Positions 1 to 11,108 of a stretch of 64,000 bases of DNA are shown here, in pieces. How positions within the stretch are numbered: the first letter of the stretch is position 1; each line of letters starts with the position of its first letter. The stretch is taken from positions 7,411,284 through 7,475,283 of the forward strand of contig NC_058061.1 of NCBI RefSeq assembly GCF_020085105.1. The letters are read 5' to 3'. The DNA is from Siniperca chuatsi. Taxonomy: Eukaryota; Chordata; Actinopteri; Centrarchiformes; Sinipercidae. A program made the translations under genes and the position numbers. A model generated the notes under the pieces. That model made no database searches. It saw only the letters and a program-made list of their open reading frames with translations, and was not told the origin of the DNA.

Positions 1-1458
1 TCAAACGTTCATCACTTTCATACATAGTCAATGGATGTATTATGAGAACTGGATACTGGACTCCAATGAAAGCTGTTCACCAATCGCATACGCCAAAAAA
101 CCTTTCCATTTGTGTCTCTGTCCCTGGCCCCACCCGCTTGTCCCATAGACTTTACATTGAGATGACATCTCACACAGAAAAATAGCATTTCTAGACTCTA
201 AGAAAGATTTACAAATATTAAACTTTCATGGTCTACAAATTCATAATACAAAGAGTCATAATTGGTCTTGTTTTGTTGTTCGTCAACAGTCTTATATATG
301 GAAGTTTATCTGTAAAATGCTTTTTGCGCCACAGTAAAGTTCTGCACTGGCATTGGTCGGGCTTGGCTTGTACCTACGTCTATAACGGTGTGTTCAGACA
401 GAAAGCAAAGCATTGTTTGCAAATCTGACCGCATGACTTTTTGTGCAGCCTGTTTATTCACCCCAAACAGCCAGTGTACCAACTGTACAGATGTTAGCTG
501 TAAGCTAGCGAGCCACAGACGCACCAACCATCTCTCTCTGTGTGTCTGTGACTCTTTCTGTTCTTTCTCTCCAGTCTCTCTCCTTTTACATCTTGTCTGT
601 GTATGTTTATGAAGCAGATTCATAAAGCACTTGGAATAAGCGCAAATTTTTCGCTCAAATTGAAACATTTCCAACTTACACAGACGCACGTTTGCATTAA
701 TTTGTGCCGCACAGGCGAATTTGTGTGTAATCGCGTCTTTGCATTGGCTTTGTATTCAATCTCGCTGCCTCTAAAATTCACGTTCTGTTTGAACACACAG
801 TAAGTGTTGACTTGACTGAGCCAAACAGTCTATACACTTAACCTGTCTTGTACTGCCAAATTTGAGAACCAAATTTAATCCATTACTAACTAGTAGCTCA
901 CCGGGCTAAAGCAACACATGGGCTACCCTCTGTCACACATATTTATTTCACTTTTATACATTATCTCTTTTATAAGTGAGACCTGGCTTAAATGGCAGTG
1001 TGGAGAAGTTAACACAGTCACATAAAAGCACTCACAAGATTAATTTACAACATTCACATAAAGCACAATAAGACAGGACCTGAGAGACATGAAAAAGAGA
1101 AGCTTGACCTCCCACTGGGAAGTGTGTATCTACTTGCAATACATGACATGCATGGAGGCAGAGGATAGTTACTGTTGAATTTCTTTACAGTTTACAAAAT
1201 AACCAAACCCAAGCCAAGCCCGAAGCTTTACATGACTTAACGGCACGATGTGACTAAAAACCCGATATTGTGTGTTATTGTCAGGTTAGGTGGCAGAACT
1301 CGAGGCCACGGGGGATTTTTTTTTGTTGCAGTACCACGGTTTGCCACTGGGACAAATTGGCAGCCATATCCAGCTCTTGTAATACATCCACAACAAATAT
1401 TGATGCATGCAGATGCTCATTGCTGGGCTAACAGTCCCTTCTCCCTGTGTTTTTGCAG
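1..1458 (+). other. Intron of the quaking-like gene (upstream part outside window)
   Basis: No coding exon is visible before the first recognised quaking terminal exon at 1459. The open frames here are short and show no family resemblance. The stretch probably is the intron after the last shared exon of the quaking gene, whose KH/STAR part lies off the left edge. I also looked for the QKI-7-type terminal exon (peptide EWIEMPVMPDISAH in mammals) and did not see it. Confidence 0.5.
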
Positions 1459-1484
1459 GTATGGCTTTCCCAACCAAAGGCTAA
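1459..1484 (+). CDS. qki: Quaking RNA-binding protein, QKI-6-type alternative C-terminal exon (partial gene)
   Basis: A pyrimidine-rich acceptor ending in ttttgcag is followed by GT and codons reading MAFPTKG and a stop (TAA 1482-1484). With the G of the preceding exon this gives GMAFPTKG, the exact known C-terminus of the QKI-6 isoform. QKI is a STAR-family KH-domain protein that binds ACUAAY-type RNA and controls splicing, stability and translation; QKI-6 is found in nucleus and cytoplasm. Only the terminal exon is in the window, so KH and QUA domains cannot be checked. The QKI-5-type exon follows 0.6 kb downstream on the same strand, which supports the assignment. An AATAAA at 3344-3349 could end this transcript form. 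Which teleost paralogue this is cannot be settled from the tail. Confidence 0.85.
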
Positions 1485-2092
1485 GCGATAGCAACCCTTC
1501 CTAGCACACACACGGACTGGCTTGCAGAGACACCCCCCCAACATACTTTTCAAACAGAGCAAACACTCAACGTTTGCTCATACTTTAGGATGACAGATTC
1601 CTCGACAGTCATTCTGTAGTCAAGTGTCCATTCCTGTTCATTTCCTCTTTGTATTAGCAGACTAGTGTTGTGGTGTGACAGCTATTTAACTTTTTTTAAT
1701 AGTTCAGCTTCCGCTTGTAACTTTAACACATTTTAGTGACTCCCATAGATATTTTAGCGCTGCTGTTTGTGATTTAATATATGTTAACGCTTATTTTAAT
1801 CACAGAGCTATAGAGTGACTTTGCTTACAGCTGATGTTGAATCTACTAGTGAAGCTTAGTGAGAAATTAGTGGTTTGGATTAATATTTTCTTTCGAGAAC
1901 AGAAGACCACAAAACAACAACAATTCTGTCTCTTAGAAGCGAGATGTTTTTACTTATTTTCACCCTCAGCCTTGAACTTAAATTGTAAATTCCTGGTTTC
2001 ACTGATGTTGGTGCCATGGGTGGACTGTTTGATGTCTTTCTGATGAGTAACCTTCTGTGTTCTGTTTTGGCGATGTCAATGGCTGTTAGCAG

Positions 2093-4041
2093 GTGCCATG
2101 ACCACTAAGGTACGACGCCACGACAAGAGAATCCATCCTTACCAAAGGGTAGTGACCCCAGACAGAGGTTAGTTAGCTCACCAGCCACTTTATGTGTGTG
2201 TATGTGTGTGTGTTAGTGTGGGTGCATGCATGCAGACCAATGGACCAATTTCAGTTTACATGTGTCTGTAATACGGCATGCCTAAAAAAGAAATAACTGT
2301 ATCAGGCGAAAAGGTCACACGCTGAAGCAGCTTCGGTGTAAAATGTGAAACAGTATTTGTTGCAGTGAAAGGGAAATAAGTGAGCAGATTGGGAGGAACC
2401 ATGTTAGGGGTGACAGCTGCAGCGGTTATCTTTGCTCGCCTGTTAGATAAACTGGACGGCTTGCAGGCCGGGACCCTCTCAATTAGAATGGATTGCTCCG
2501 TTCATGTGACTCGGTCCTTGTGACTCTGGATTTAGAGTCGTCTCTCAGAAACTTTTAAAACTTTTTTTTATCTCTTCACTACTACTTTTGACCCTACAAA
2601 TAACTGTGGGAAGTTCTATTTATACCCAACTTCATTCCAGTAGATTTCCACAAATGTTTTTTTTATTATTAATTAAATCCTGTGTTGTGCCCAATGACTA
2701 TATGACATTTAAAGTAACAGTGATTGTCTTTTTCTGAAGGTCATTCAATTCAATATGATCTTTGGTCTTTACTACTAAAACACAGCGTGTGATAACTACT
2801 GAAGTCTGTGTTACAAGCTCTTTTGTATGAAATACTGTTGTTTGTGGTCTTATCAGTCGCCCACTGGACTTTATCATTGGGGCTGTTTACATCTTTCATA
2901 TATTTCCTAGCCAGAGTGGTGCTGTTACCATGTATTTAGCTGCAAAATAAATTTGTATATAGGGATTTTAAGGATTTAAGTGCTTATATGAAGCTTATGG
3001 AACAAGATCGCTTGGAAATACTTGTAGTATTTTATTTTATTTTTTAGTTTTTTTTAGTTTGTAAATTTTTATTTTTGTTTTTACAATGCTTTTTATAGAT
3101 GAAGTGTCTCCATGTAAACTTCAAACTTTATTCAAGGTGTGTAGCTACTACTGTTTTAGTCACCACAAAGGTGGCAATGAAGGCAGTGTTTTGCTCTGTC
3201 TATTTAAGATGAGGTGACCTTCTCGATTCACAGGCCTCGTGACTGTTTTATGCAATAGAAATGGACTAGCTAGCTACAATATATGTGTGTATGTGAGCGG
3301 TGGTGCTCTTGTTGTACATGATGGACAAAAAACACTAAAAGGCAATAAAGATGACTATTGAAAAAAATCTCTAAAGAAAACCAAAGCCTCTAAATTCTTG
3401 TAGTTAGTCTGTCTATTGTTAAATTGTTTCTTAAGTTCCTCTAAAATCACCATCTCTTAACCTCTCATCACTATCTCTTATGGTGCCTCTTCTTCTAATA
3501 CTTCATAGCAAATAGATCAAACCATAATCAATAATCAGTTAATCAGGCCTAGACACTTTTCTCTCGACATAAAGGTCACTCTCTCACCCACATGAAACCA
3601 TGCTGTCTCCCTCTCTGTCCATGGTTTCACTGTCTGTCTGTGCTAGACATAGCCCAGCTAGCATGAGTAGTATCACTATAGCAGCAGTCACATGACAGGC
3701 GGGGTATCTCGTTAAAACTTAACCCTGCAAACACCTTCTTGAGCACATATGAGCATTGCTAACCAGCCATTCCTTATGTCACCACCCAGTGGTTGATGTA
3801 AGTCATTCTGAATGGTTATGCAGGGCTCATGAAGGTGTTGTGCAGCTCTTATGTACTGCCCCTCATGCTGTGTGACTGCAGTAGATCTGCCTTGTTGTCA
3901 TCCTGACGCCACTAGCTGACACTAATCTCTCTTCTATCTTTTTTCTTTTTATGTCCCCTTTTATGTGCCCTTTTTGTTTCCTTTCCACGTCTGTCCGTCT
4001 CTGTCTGTCTAACTCTAGCTGCCACGGCAACTAACCCATGA
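2093..4041 (+). CDS. qki: Quaking RNA-binding protein, QKI-5-type alternative C-terminal exons (partial gene)
   Basis: Two exons: 2093-2167 (acceptor ag before GTGCC, donor gttagt) and 4019-4041 (acceptor aactctag). Joined in phase they read (G)[18 protein letters not shown], then VVTPDRAATATNP and a stop. The known QKI-5 tail is GAVATKVRRHDMRVHPYQR followed by IVTADRAATGN, so the match is nearly residue for residue. In QKI-5 this tail carries the nuclear localisation signal (the RVHPYQR part), here RIHPYQR. The C-terminus is two residues longer than the mammalian one (ATATNP against ATGN). The order on the strand is QKI-6-like exon, then the QKI-5-like pair, so isoform choice must be by alternative splicing or polyadenylation. 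The several substitutions relative to mammalian QKI suggest the more divergent teleost paralogue (qka-like), but that is inference. Confidence 0.88.
3344..3349 (+). terminator. Candidate poly(A) signal AATAAA between quaking exons
   Basis: AATAAA lies about 1.9 kb after the QKI-6-type stop and before the last QKI-5 exon. It could end the QKI-6-type mRNA; there is no transcript evidence. Confidence 0.3.
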
Positions 4042-5621
4042 CCCCTTGACCTTCTGACCTTTCCGCCCACTGATGACCCACCCATCTCTGCTCGCTGGCG
4101 TGCTCATTGGCCCACGGCCCTGCCACTCCCCCAGCTCAGCCAACCAGACCAGCACATTGGGAACAACCCGGCTGCTTCTGTCTAACCAACCACCCAGACG
4201 ACAGCGATCATGGGAGTAAACCTCAGGACTCCGCCCATCAAGTCCTAACCTAAACTTTACCAAACGTGCCTTCCTTCCAAAAGTCCAAAGCCAGTCTGAG
4301 AATGTTGACTGCCCATCGACAGTCGAAATCCCAATCTGTAACAGATGTTGCCATGCAAAACCAGTAGACTTTACTGGGGACAGGCCCCAAACTAGTGAAG
4401 GGCTCCTAAACCAATCCCTGGCTGTGCCAAACTGTCTCCCTGAGCTGCCGTACCCTCAGTCCATGTGATGCAATAATAATGACTATTAATAACATGGTAA
4501 CTATACTGATAATGATGGTAACTGTACTTACAGAAACCTTCCATAAACACTAAACTAAAAGAGATATGTTGATATTTTGAAGCATTTTTTCCTCATTGGG
4601 CACCTCTTACTTACTTAACATGGGAAACTTTTATACACACTCTTTAAAGGAATTGCTTCTTTTTGGGGCCAACATACATTAATTTCATTATAACATCACT
4701 GGTGTTAAAATATTCACATATTAACACGCTTTCCCTTGAAATGTAACACCAATGTGTGGTTCCAATGACGTGTTTAAAATGTCACTTTCTTTTTTGAAAG
4801 AGCATATTATCTTGTGCTTCTTTCCCCAGAGGTAGTGTGATTTCCATTTCTCCTTGACCCATTTGAACGAGGAATACTAAAAAAAAAGCCGTTCAGTGAA
4901 GTAAAATGCCAGCACAGAAGCTTTTTCACCATAAATCAACAGGTGCTCAGTGAGGAAAAATAACAAACTGGAATCCAAAATGCCAAAGTATCTCTGAGTT
5001 TTTCTAATTAGGTAAAGCATCTGAGTCAATACTGATACAACATATACAGCATAAATGCCAAGCATGTACAGTACAGATACACACACAGAGGGAAGGTTGC
5101 ACTTCTTTTGTCTAAATCTAGAGGACTTACGCAACAATGCCTTTGCCTTTTTCACACTACAGTATTGTATGAGCTTGAACAGCAGTGCCTTTATTTATTG
5201 AGAACGGTGGAACATTGTTAGACCTAAATCTTTTACTACTACATCGTGGGTTTGTACCCAGCATGAAATTATGTCATTTGGGTTTATGCAGATTCATTAG
5301 GACTGCAGGAAATGTGTCACAGCCTAATTGTCATCATCTGTATTTTATGGCTTTACATCCATAACTCTTCTCAATTCAGATTTGAGTGCCAAAAAAAAAA
5401 AAAAAAAAAGTGGCTCATTTGAATTGGAAGTGCAATGCAGTATTGAAGCAGCAGCTACAATGTCTGAGATGTTTATGTGAGGTTCGGATACCTCGAGAAC
5501 AGTGTTATATTTTATAATTTTTTTGTTTGTTTGATTGATTGTTTTGTTGGAGATGAAGTCGTCCATATATATATTTTTGCATGAGTATCCGCTTTCTCAG
5601 AGGGCGTGGTACAGTTTTACT

Positions 5622-5652
<31 letters not shown>

Positions 5653-6210
5653 CAACCGATGCCTTGACACAAAAAAAAAATCATGGAGTCATAACATCTG
5701 TAACAAGTTTATAATGTATTTTTCTATTCTATTTTGTACTTGAAAATAACATTAAATGACCTTTTCAGATAAGAACATTATGCCTTATTACGGAGAAACG
5801 TTTGATGAACATAACTATCCTTCATGTGTCATTAGTAATCATGTCTCTATGTCCTGATATACTGGAGTCTCTGAGTTCTCTGTATTAACTTCAGATCAGC
5901 ATTGCTTGCCTTCTGTGCCTTTTGTATACTATGAGTGTGACCATTAACAGTGTAGTACATTAATCTACTCTTAAGTGCCAAGTGTAGGTTACTAACTGTT
6001 ACCACTTCTGTGATTATTAACCACTTTAATGGGATCTGTCTCTGCTTTGGATTCCTTTTAAAAAAGTTACACGTGTGTCTAAAAAATGAAAAACAAAAAC
6101 AAAGATATGTGTTTGAACAATGAACTTTTAACTTTTAAAGTATTTTGAGCAGGAATAACTCTTTGTACACTATTAAACTCTTAGTTGTAAAACTAACAAA
6201 CTTTGTTGCT
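4042..6210 (+). other. Probable 3' UTR of the QKI-5-type quaking transcript
   Basis: No coding potential follows the stop at 4039-4041. QKI mRNAs in vertebrates have long 3' UTRs, and this AT-rich stretch holds several quaking-response-like motifs: ACTAAC at 4029-4034 (across the last sense codons), 5991-5996 (with TAAC at 6018-6021) and 6192-6197. It also contains a poly(A) run (about 5391-5409) and a CA microsatellite. The 3' end is not defined: I saw no clear AATAAA, and the right border given here is a guess. Confidence 0.4.
5621..5649. repeat. CA dinucleotide microsatellite
   Basis: About 14 uninterrupted CA units in the probable quaking 3' UTR. Confidence 0.95.
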
Positions 6211-8599
6211 TTTTCTCTGTAGCCCTTAATTATGCAAATCAGCTTCCTTTCTGCATACTAATCACAAAACACTCCTTAGATACGGAAGGGGGGAACCCAG
6301 CAGATACTTAAGACAAAATGCAGGGAAAAGGCCACAACATGTTTTTTTCCCACTTCTCCTTTTCTGTGTTCTTTCTCTTCTCCTCTATCTACTCCTTCTA
6401 TTTAAGTGGACATTACACATATCGATGTGTGTAATAAGAGAGAACAAAACACACCCAGCTCAGCATGGTTTCTCAAAGGCATGCACATGTATAACAGAGA
6501 AAAAAAAGGGGGGGAGGGTTTCAGGTTTGGAGTACTAGATGGCTGGGGAATTAAAGGGAAATTGATTGTGCAAGCTCGTCCGCAAACATCTGCAGAGCAA
6601 ATATTACACAGGATCACAGTCTGTCCCTGAAGTCTCCAAAAACCCACCGCTAATAATCTACATGTGTCATGGTAGCTACATTTGTTTTAATTAGACTCTT
6701 TTTTATCTTTCTTTAAAAATTAAAACATAAAGAGCATTATTTGAAAACAACATCTGTGGATAATTTGAGCCTTTGACACTAAGTAAAAGTAAAACTTCCC
6801 TTTAAACCACACATTTCACACACACACACAAAAAGAAGAAAATCATGTGGTTTTCCGTGGTGAATGCATCAGTGGGTGGCTCATTCGTCCTCTCCCTGCC
6901 CTTCCTGCTTTCATTGTGGAGTTGGGGGGTGATATTGAACTTCAGGCTTGGAGTTGAGCCTGCTCTGTGGCCGCAACCCCAGCCCCCTGATCAGAGAGAG
7001 AGACAGGACATGATGTGACCGCTGCAGACAATCCTCTGGACAGGAATAAGCACTGAGTGTGTGTGTGTGTGTGTGTGGATGGGTGGGGGTACATGTGTTT
7101 GGATGGGTGTGTACTCCTGTCTCTGTTTTTCCTGTTTTCAGTCAAGTTTTGTTCTGTTTTTTGTTTTGTTTTTGTTCTTCTCGTCTGGTATGAAACACTC
7201 TTCAAGCATCTGGTAATGTATTCTGCAGTCAGCTCTCGCCATTGCCAAAACACTGGGGCCCTGAGCTCCCAGCGCTTACAATCAAAGCGTGGTTGTGTGT
7301 GTGTGTCTGTGTGTGTGGATGGGTGTGTGTGGGAGAGAAAAGAGAGAGGAAAAGACAGGTTGATTTACATTACTATGTATGCACAGCATTCTCCACATAA
7401 TGAACAGCTCCACATTTCCTCTGCTTGGTAAATATTTGATGACCGAGTGGCGGAGTGATTTTAGCTGAATAACAGTGGAGTCCTATAAGCTGCAGGGGAA
7501 CGGCTCAAAAGTTGTATTTCAAACCCCTCTCTCCCTTGTCCTCTTCCCATGTAAATAAGGCCAACTCCCCCTAACTCCACACACCCCTCTGAGGCAGTTT
7601 AAAGACCCAACACTGTCTCCTTGTCTCCTTGACAACCAGCATACACTGGGGTCCTGTCGTGGCCTCTCTGTCTTTTGTGTTTGGGAGCTCAGAGAGACAG
7701 AAAGAGAGAGAGAGAGAAAGAGAGAGGGGAAGAGAGGAAATGAAGGAGAAGATGAAAACAAGAGTGGCTAAAAAAAACAGATAACAAGGATGACATCACA
7801 GCTATTTTATCCCACAACTGAAAATTTGGTTTGTAGCCCGATGATGATGATGATGATGATTAGCCAGAGGCACAAAATGGGTGGCAGTTCAGTCTGAGAG
7901 TGTGAGCAGAGAGAGAGAGACAGAGAGAGAGAGAGAGGCCAAGGGCTGAATGGCGCATTGTGGGAAAGACAGTGGGCACACTGGGCAGTAACACAGAGAA
8001 CACTAACTCACAGATCATGCCAGAGAGTCTGAAAACACCCACACTGGGCGACAATGGCAAACTTCATCGCTCCACTTGGCCCCTTCTGAATACACACATA
8101 CAATGGCAGAATCCAAATAAGATGCTCTGTTATTCGTGAAATTCAACACACTAAATTCCTTCAGTGCCTCTGTCCCTTTGACCAGCAGCAGATGGCCTGG
8201 GCTGTGCTGCATAAATGTGCACGTACGTGTGCATGTGTGTGGTCTCTCTGTTGCATCATGGGTAGGCTAAGTATCCAGTAGGCTTGAAAGGTGGGAAATC
8301 ATGCATTTAAAGGCCTGACAGGTGTCATATGGAAGTTATTTAACCCGGCCCTCTCTACTGTAATACAAACAGCATCATGCAAATCCAGCTTGTATCTGTC
8401 ATGACTGGGAGCAAATTTGACTAAATCAGTCAATTAAATTAGGCCTAATTAGAATGAAGACTGTGGAGTACCAGACCCAACAGGTTTGACCCTCTGCTCT
8501 TGTTTCAGCTCTCTGCTGCCTCCCTGTGTCGCATGTAAGGAACTCCACCATTGTTTCTGACAACATTTACAATAAACTGCAACAGGTGAGCAGCAAAAA
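6211..8599. other. Intergenic DNA with simple repeats
   Basis: No gene recognised. It contains TG-rich tracts (about 7056-7078 and 7290-7330), GA-rich tracts (about 7690-7740 and 7908-7940) and a GAT run (about 7841-7861). The TG/GA tracts create spurious low-complexity open frames on both strands. Confidence 0.7.
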
Positions 8600-9104
8600 A
8601 AGACAAGTAAAAGCCCTGCATTAAAAACTACTTAAGTAAAGTACAAAAGTATTAGCATCAAAATATACTTAAAGTACCAAAAAGTACTCATTATACCGAA
8701 TGGCCCATTTTAGAATAATATTTACTGTATAATATCACTGGATTATAATTAGTGATGCATTAATGTGTAAGCATCACTAATGTTGCAGCAGGTAAAGGTG
8801 GAGCTCATTTTAATTACTTTATATACTGCTGGGTAGCTTAATCTATAATAATTCATTATAGTTTATTAGTTGATTTATATTTTGTGTAATATAATTAATA
8901 ATCTTAATTTGCAAAGTAACTAGTAACTAAAGTTATCAAACAAATAAGTAGTAAAAAGTACAATATTGGCTTCCAAAATGTAGTGGAGTAGAAGTATAAA
9001 GTAACATAAAATGGAAATACTCAAGTACAGTACAAGTACCACAAAATTGTACTTAACTACTGCACTTGAGTAAATGTAGCCTACTTAGTTACTTTCCACC
9101 ACTG
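8600..9104 (-). mobile_element. hAT-like MITE (non-autonomous DNA transposon), degenerate copy
   Basis: Its right edge reads, on the minus strand, CAGTGGTGGAAAGTAACTAA, followed by alternating short motifs such as acttgagtaa and aagtactt. The same edge occurs at 10162 and 35272 in this window. CAGTGG termini fit hAT-type ends. There is no open frame; the left border is approximate. This is a common teleost repeat type. Confidence 0.65.
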
Positions 9105-9555
9105 AAAAACAGTATGTGACAACAGTAGAGCTGAAAAGATTAGTCGAAATACAGAAATTGAATGCCAAAACTGAATATGAAAATGATCGCAAGTTGCTGC
9201 ACTGGACAACAGATGTATTACGTTTTTAAACTACCCCATATAGCCCACAGCTAAAGAAATCCATTTCAAATTAATATATTATGTAAGTGTATATCCATCC
9301 AGTTTAAAATTCTGTTTCAGAATCAGAAATACTTTATTGATCGTCGAGAGGAAAGTCTTTTGTTATGCGTTTTCTGCAAAACAGACATTAAATCCACTGA
9401 ACATATTGTTTCTGGTTGCCTTTCCAGAAATATTGTAGCAAATTGTAAATGTATATAAGAAAAGTCTGTTGTACTCTAATCTCTTACTGTATACAGCAGA
9501 TAAAATGTAAGGAGAGGTAATGAAGGAGAAACTGATAAAACACCATCTGCACATA

Positions 9556-10153
9556 CAGTGGTGTGAAAAGGTGTTTGCCCCCCTCCTGATTTCTTATTTT
9601 TTTTGCATGTTTGTCACACTTAAATGTTTCACATCATCAAACAGTTTTACATATTAGTCAAAGATAACACAAGTAAACACAAAATGCAAAAGAACAAAAT
9701 GAAGACTTTGGAGTGGCCTAGTTAAAGTCCTGACCTGAATCCTATTGAGATGCTGTGGCATGACCTTAAAAAGGCAGTTCATGCTCGAAAAACCTCCAAT
9801 GTGGCTGAATTACAGCAATTCTGCAAAGATGAGTGGGCCAAAATTCCTCCACAGCGCTGAAAAAGACTCATTGCAAGTTATCGCAAACGCTTGATTGCAG
9901 TTGTTGCTGCTAAGGGTGGCCCAACCAGTTATTAGGTTTAGGGGGCAATCACTATCTCACACAGGGCCATGTAGGTTTGGATTTAGTTTTCCCTTAATAA
10001 TAACAACCTTCATTTAAAAACTGCATTTTGTGTTTACTTGTGTTATCTTTGACTAATATTTAAATTTGTTTGATGATCTGAAACATTTAAGTGTGACAAA
10101 CATGCAAAAAAATAAGAAATCAGGAAGGGGGCAAACACTTTTTCACACCACTG
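9556..10153 (+). mobile_element. Tc1-type transposon, internally deleted, inside TA target site
   Basis: Inverted ends start CAGTGGTGTGAAAAGGTGTT and end with its complement; the arms run for about 120-130 bases. TA dinucleotides flank both ends (9554-9555 and 10154-10155). Between the arms about 250 bases encode the C-terminus of a Tc1 transposase: LEWPS, SPDLNPIEMLWHDLKKAVHA and a tail ending VVAAKGGPTSY, with in-frame stops. The N-terminal DNA-binding part and the first two catalytic Asp regions are gone, so this copy could only move in trans. Confidence 0.9.
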
Positions 10154-10161
10154 TATGTATG

Positions 10162-10451
10162 CAGTGGAGGAAAAGTAGGTACATTTACTCAAGAACTGTA
10201 CTGTTTATTTGGTATCTAGTGTTACTAATTTGCCTACTTTACAGATTAAGATTTAACACATATATTGATAAAATGTGATGTATGCTACTCTGAAAGGGGC
10301 CATTCTCCAAAATTAGCAGGCTACTTTTGCTTTTGATACTTCTGTACCTTTACTTGAGTAAAGCTTTGAAAACTGAACTTTTACTTGTAACAGTATTTTT
10401 ACTTTGTGATAGCACAGTGTTTCTTTTACTTAAGTACTTCTTCCGCCACTG
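10162..10451 (+). mobile_element. hAT-like MITE, short copy with both ends
   Basis: Starts CAGTGGAGGAAAAGTA and ends with the complement of CAGTGGCGGAAGAAGTA. Flanking 8-mers tatgtatg and tttatatg agree at 6 of 8 positions, as expected for a decayed hAT 8-base target duplication. It starts only 6 bases beyond the flanking TA of the Tc1 copy at 9556-10153. No coding capacity. Confidence 0.7.
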
Positions 10452-10559
10452 TTTATATGTACTACTGATTATATGTCAAATGTTTCACCAATATGATCAA
10501 ATTATTGACTAAAAAACAGCTTCTCTCCCTTTCAACTGTAGTCAGTTTTATAATGTTCT

Positions 10560-11108
10560 GGCTGATTCACAGCGTTCGTCCTTGGGTTAAGTAAACAGAT
10601 CCCAGATCTGTGGAGGTGTCGTAAAGTCGTGAGTCTGACTAACGTTATCAATACGGTTTTGTCGCTTTACTTATCGCGTTTGAGTAAGTTATGGTCTAGA
10701 TACCATGAGATGAAATTGGTGTTTATGATAGTATTGTCTGTTTTTTCCACCTTTCACGGTCGGTGTTGTTGACGTAACGGCAGCACAGCATCGGTGGTCG
10801 CTTTACGGCAGAGCGTGCTGGTGGAGGTCAGGGGTATGACGAGAACTCGAGTTCAGTAATCTATAACCAAAAGCCGGTGTTTTCACTTGGAAAACCCACG
10901 TCGGATTCAACACGCGCATAAACAAGACAACTTATATTGGTGGCGGTGAATCCAGCAGCTCGCCGTCGATTCGTTTGTCTTGGATTTTGAGTATTGCGAT
11001 ATAGCTAGCGCCTGCTAACGTTAGCCAGATCGGTTCGGCTAGCAGCTTCAGTGGCTCCCCTCTGGCTCCAGTTTTCGCCCGGTGATCCCTCGGATTTTTT
11101 TTACAACC
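10560..11108 (+). promoter_or_regulatory. Probable timm23 promoter and 5' UTR
   Basis: The stretch is locally richer in CpG than the AT-rich surroundings and leads straight into the timm23 start codon at 11109. No TATA box stands out, which is usual for housekeeping genes. The transcription start is not defined; the region is called from position and base composition only. Confidence 0.4.

Noticed and set aside
306-803. Overlapping open frames near the left edge
   Set aside because: Short, on both strands, no similarity; this is intron of the quaking gene.
6942-7431. 103- and 124-codon frames with Cys/Val or Thr/His runs
   Set aside because: Products of TG/CA simple repeats.
8508-8585. Exon-like stretch bounded by tttcag and gtgagc
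   Set aside because: Contains in-frame stops and has no neighbouring exons; at most a non-coding RNA exon, without support.
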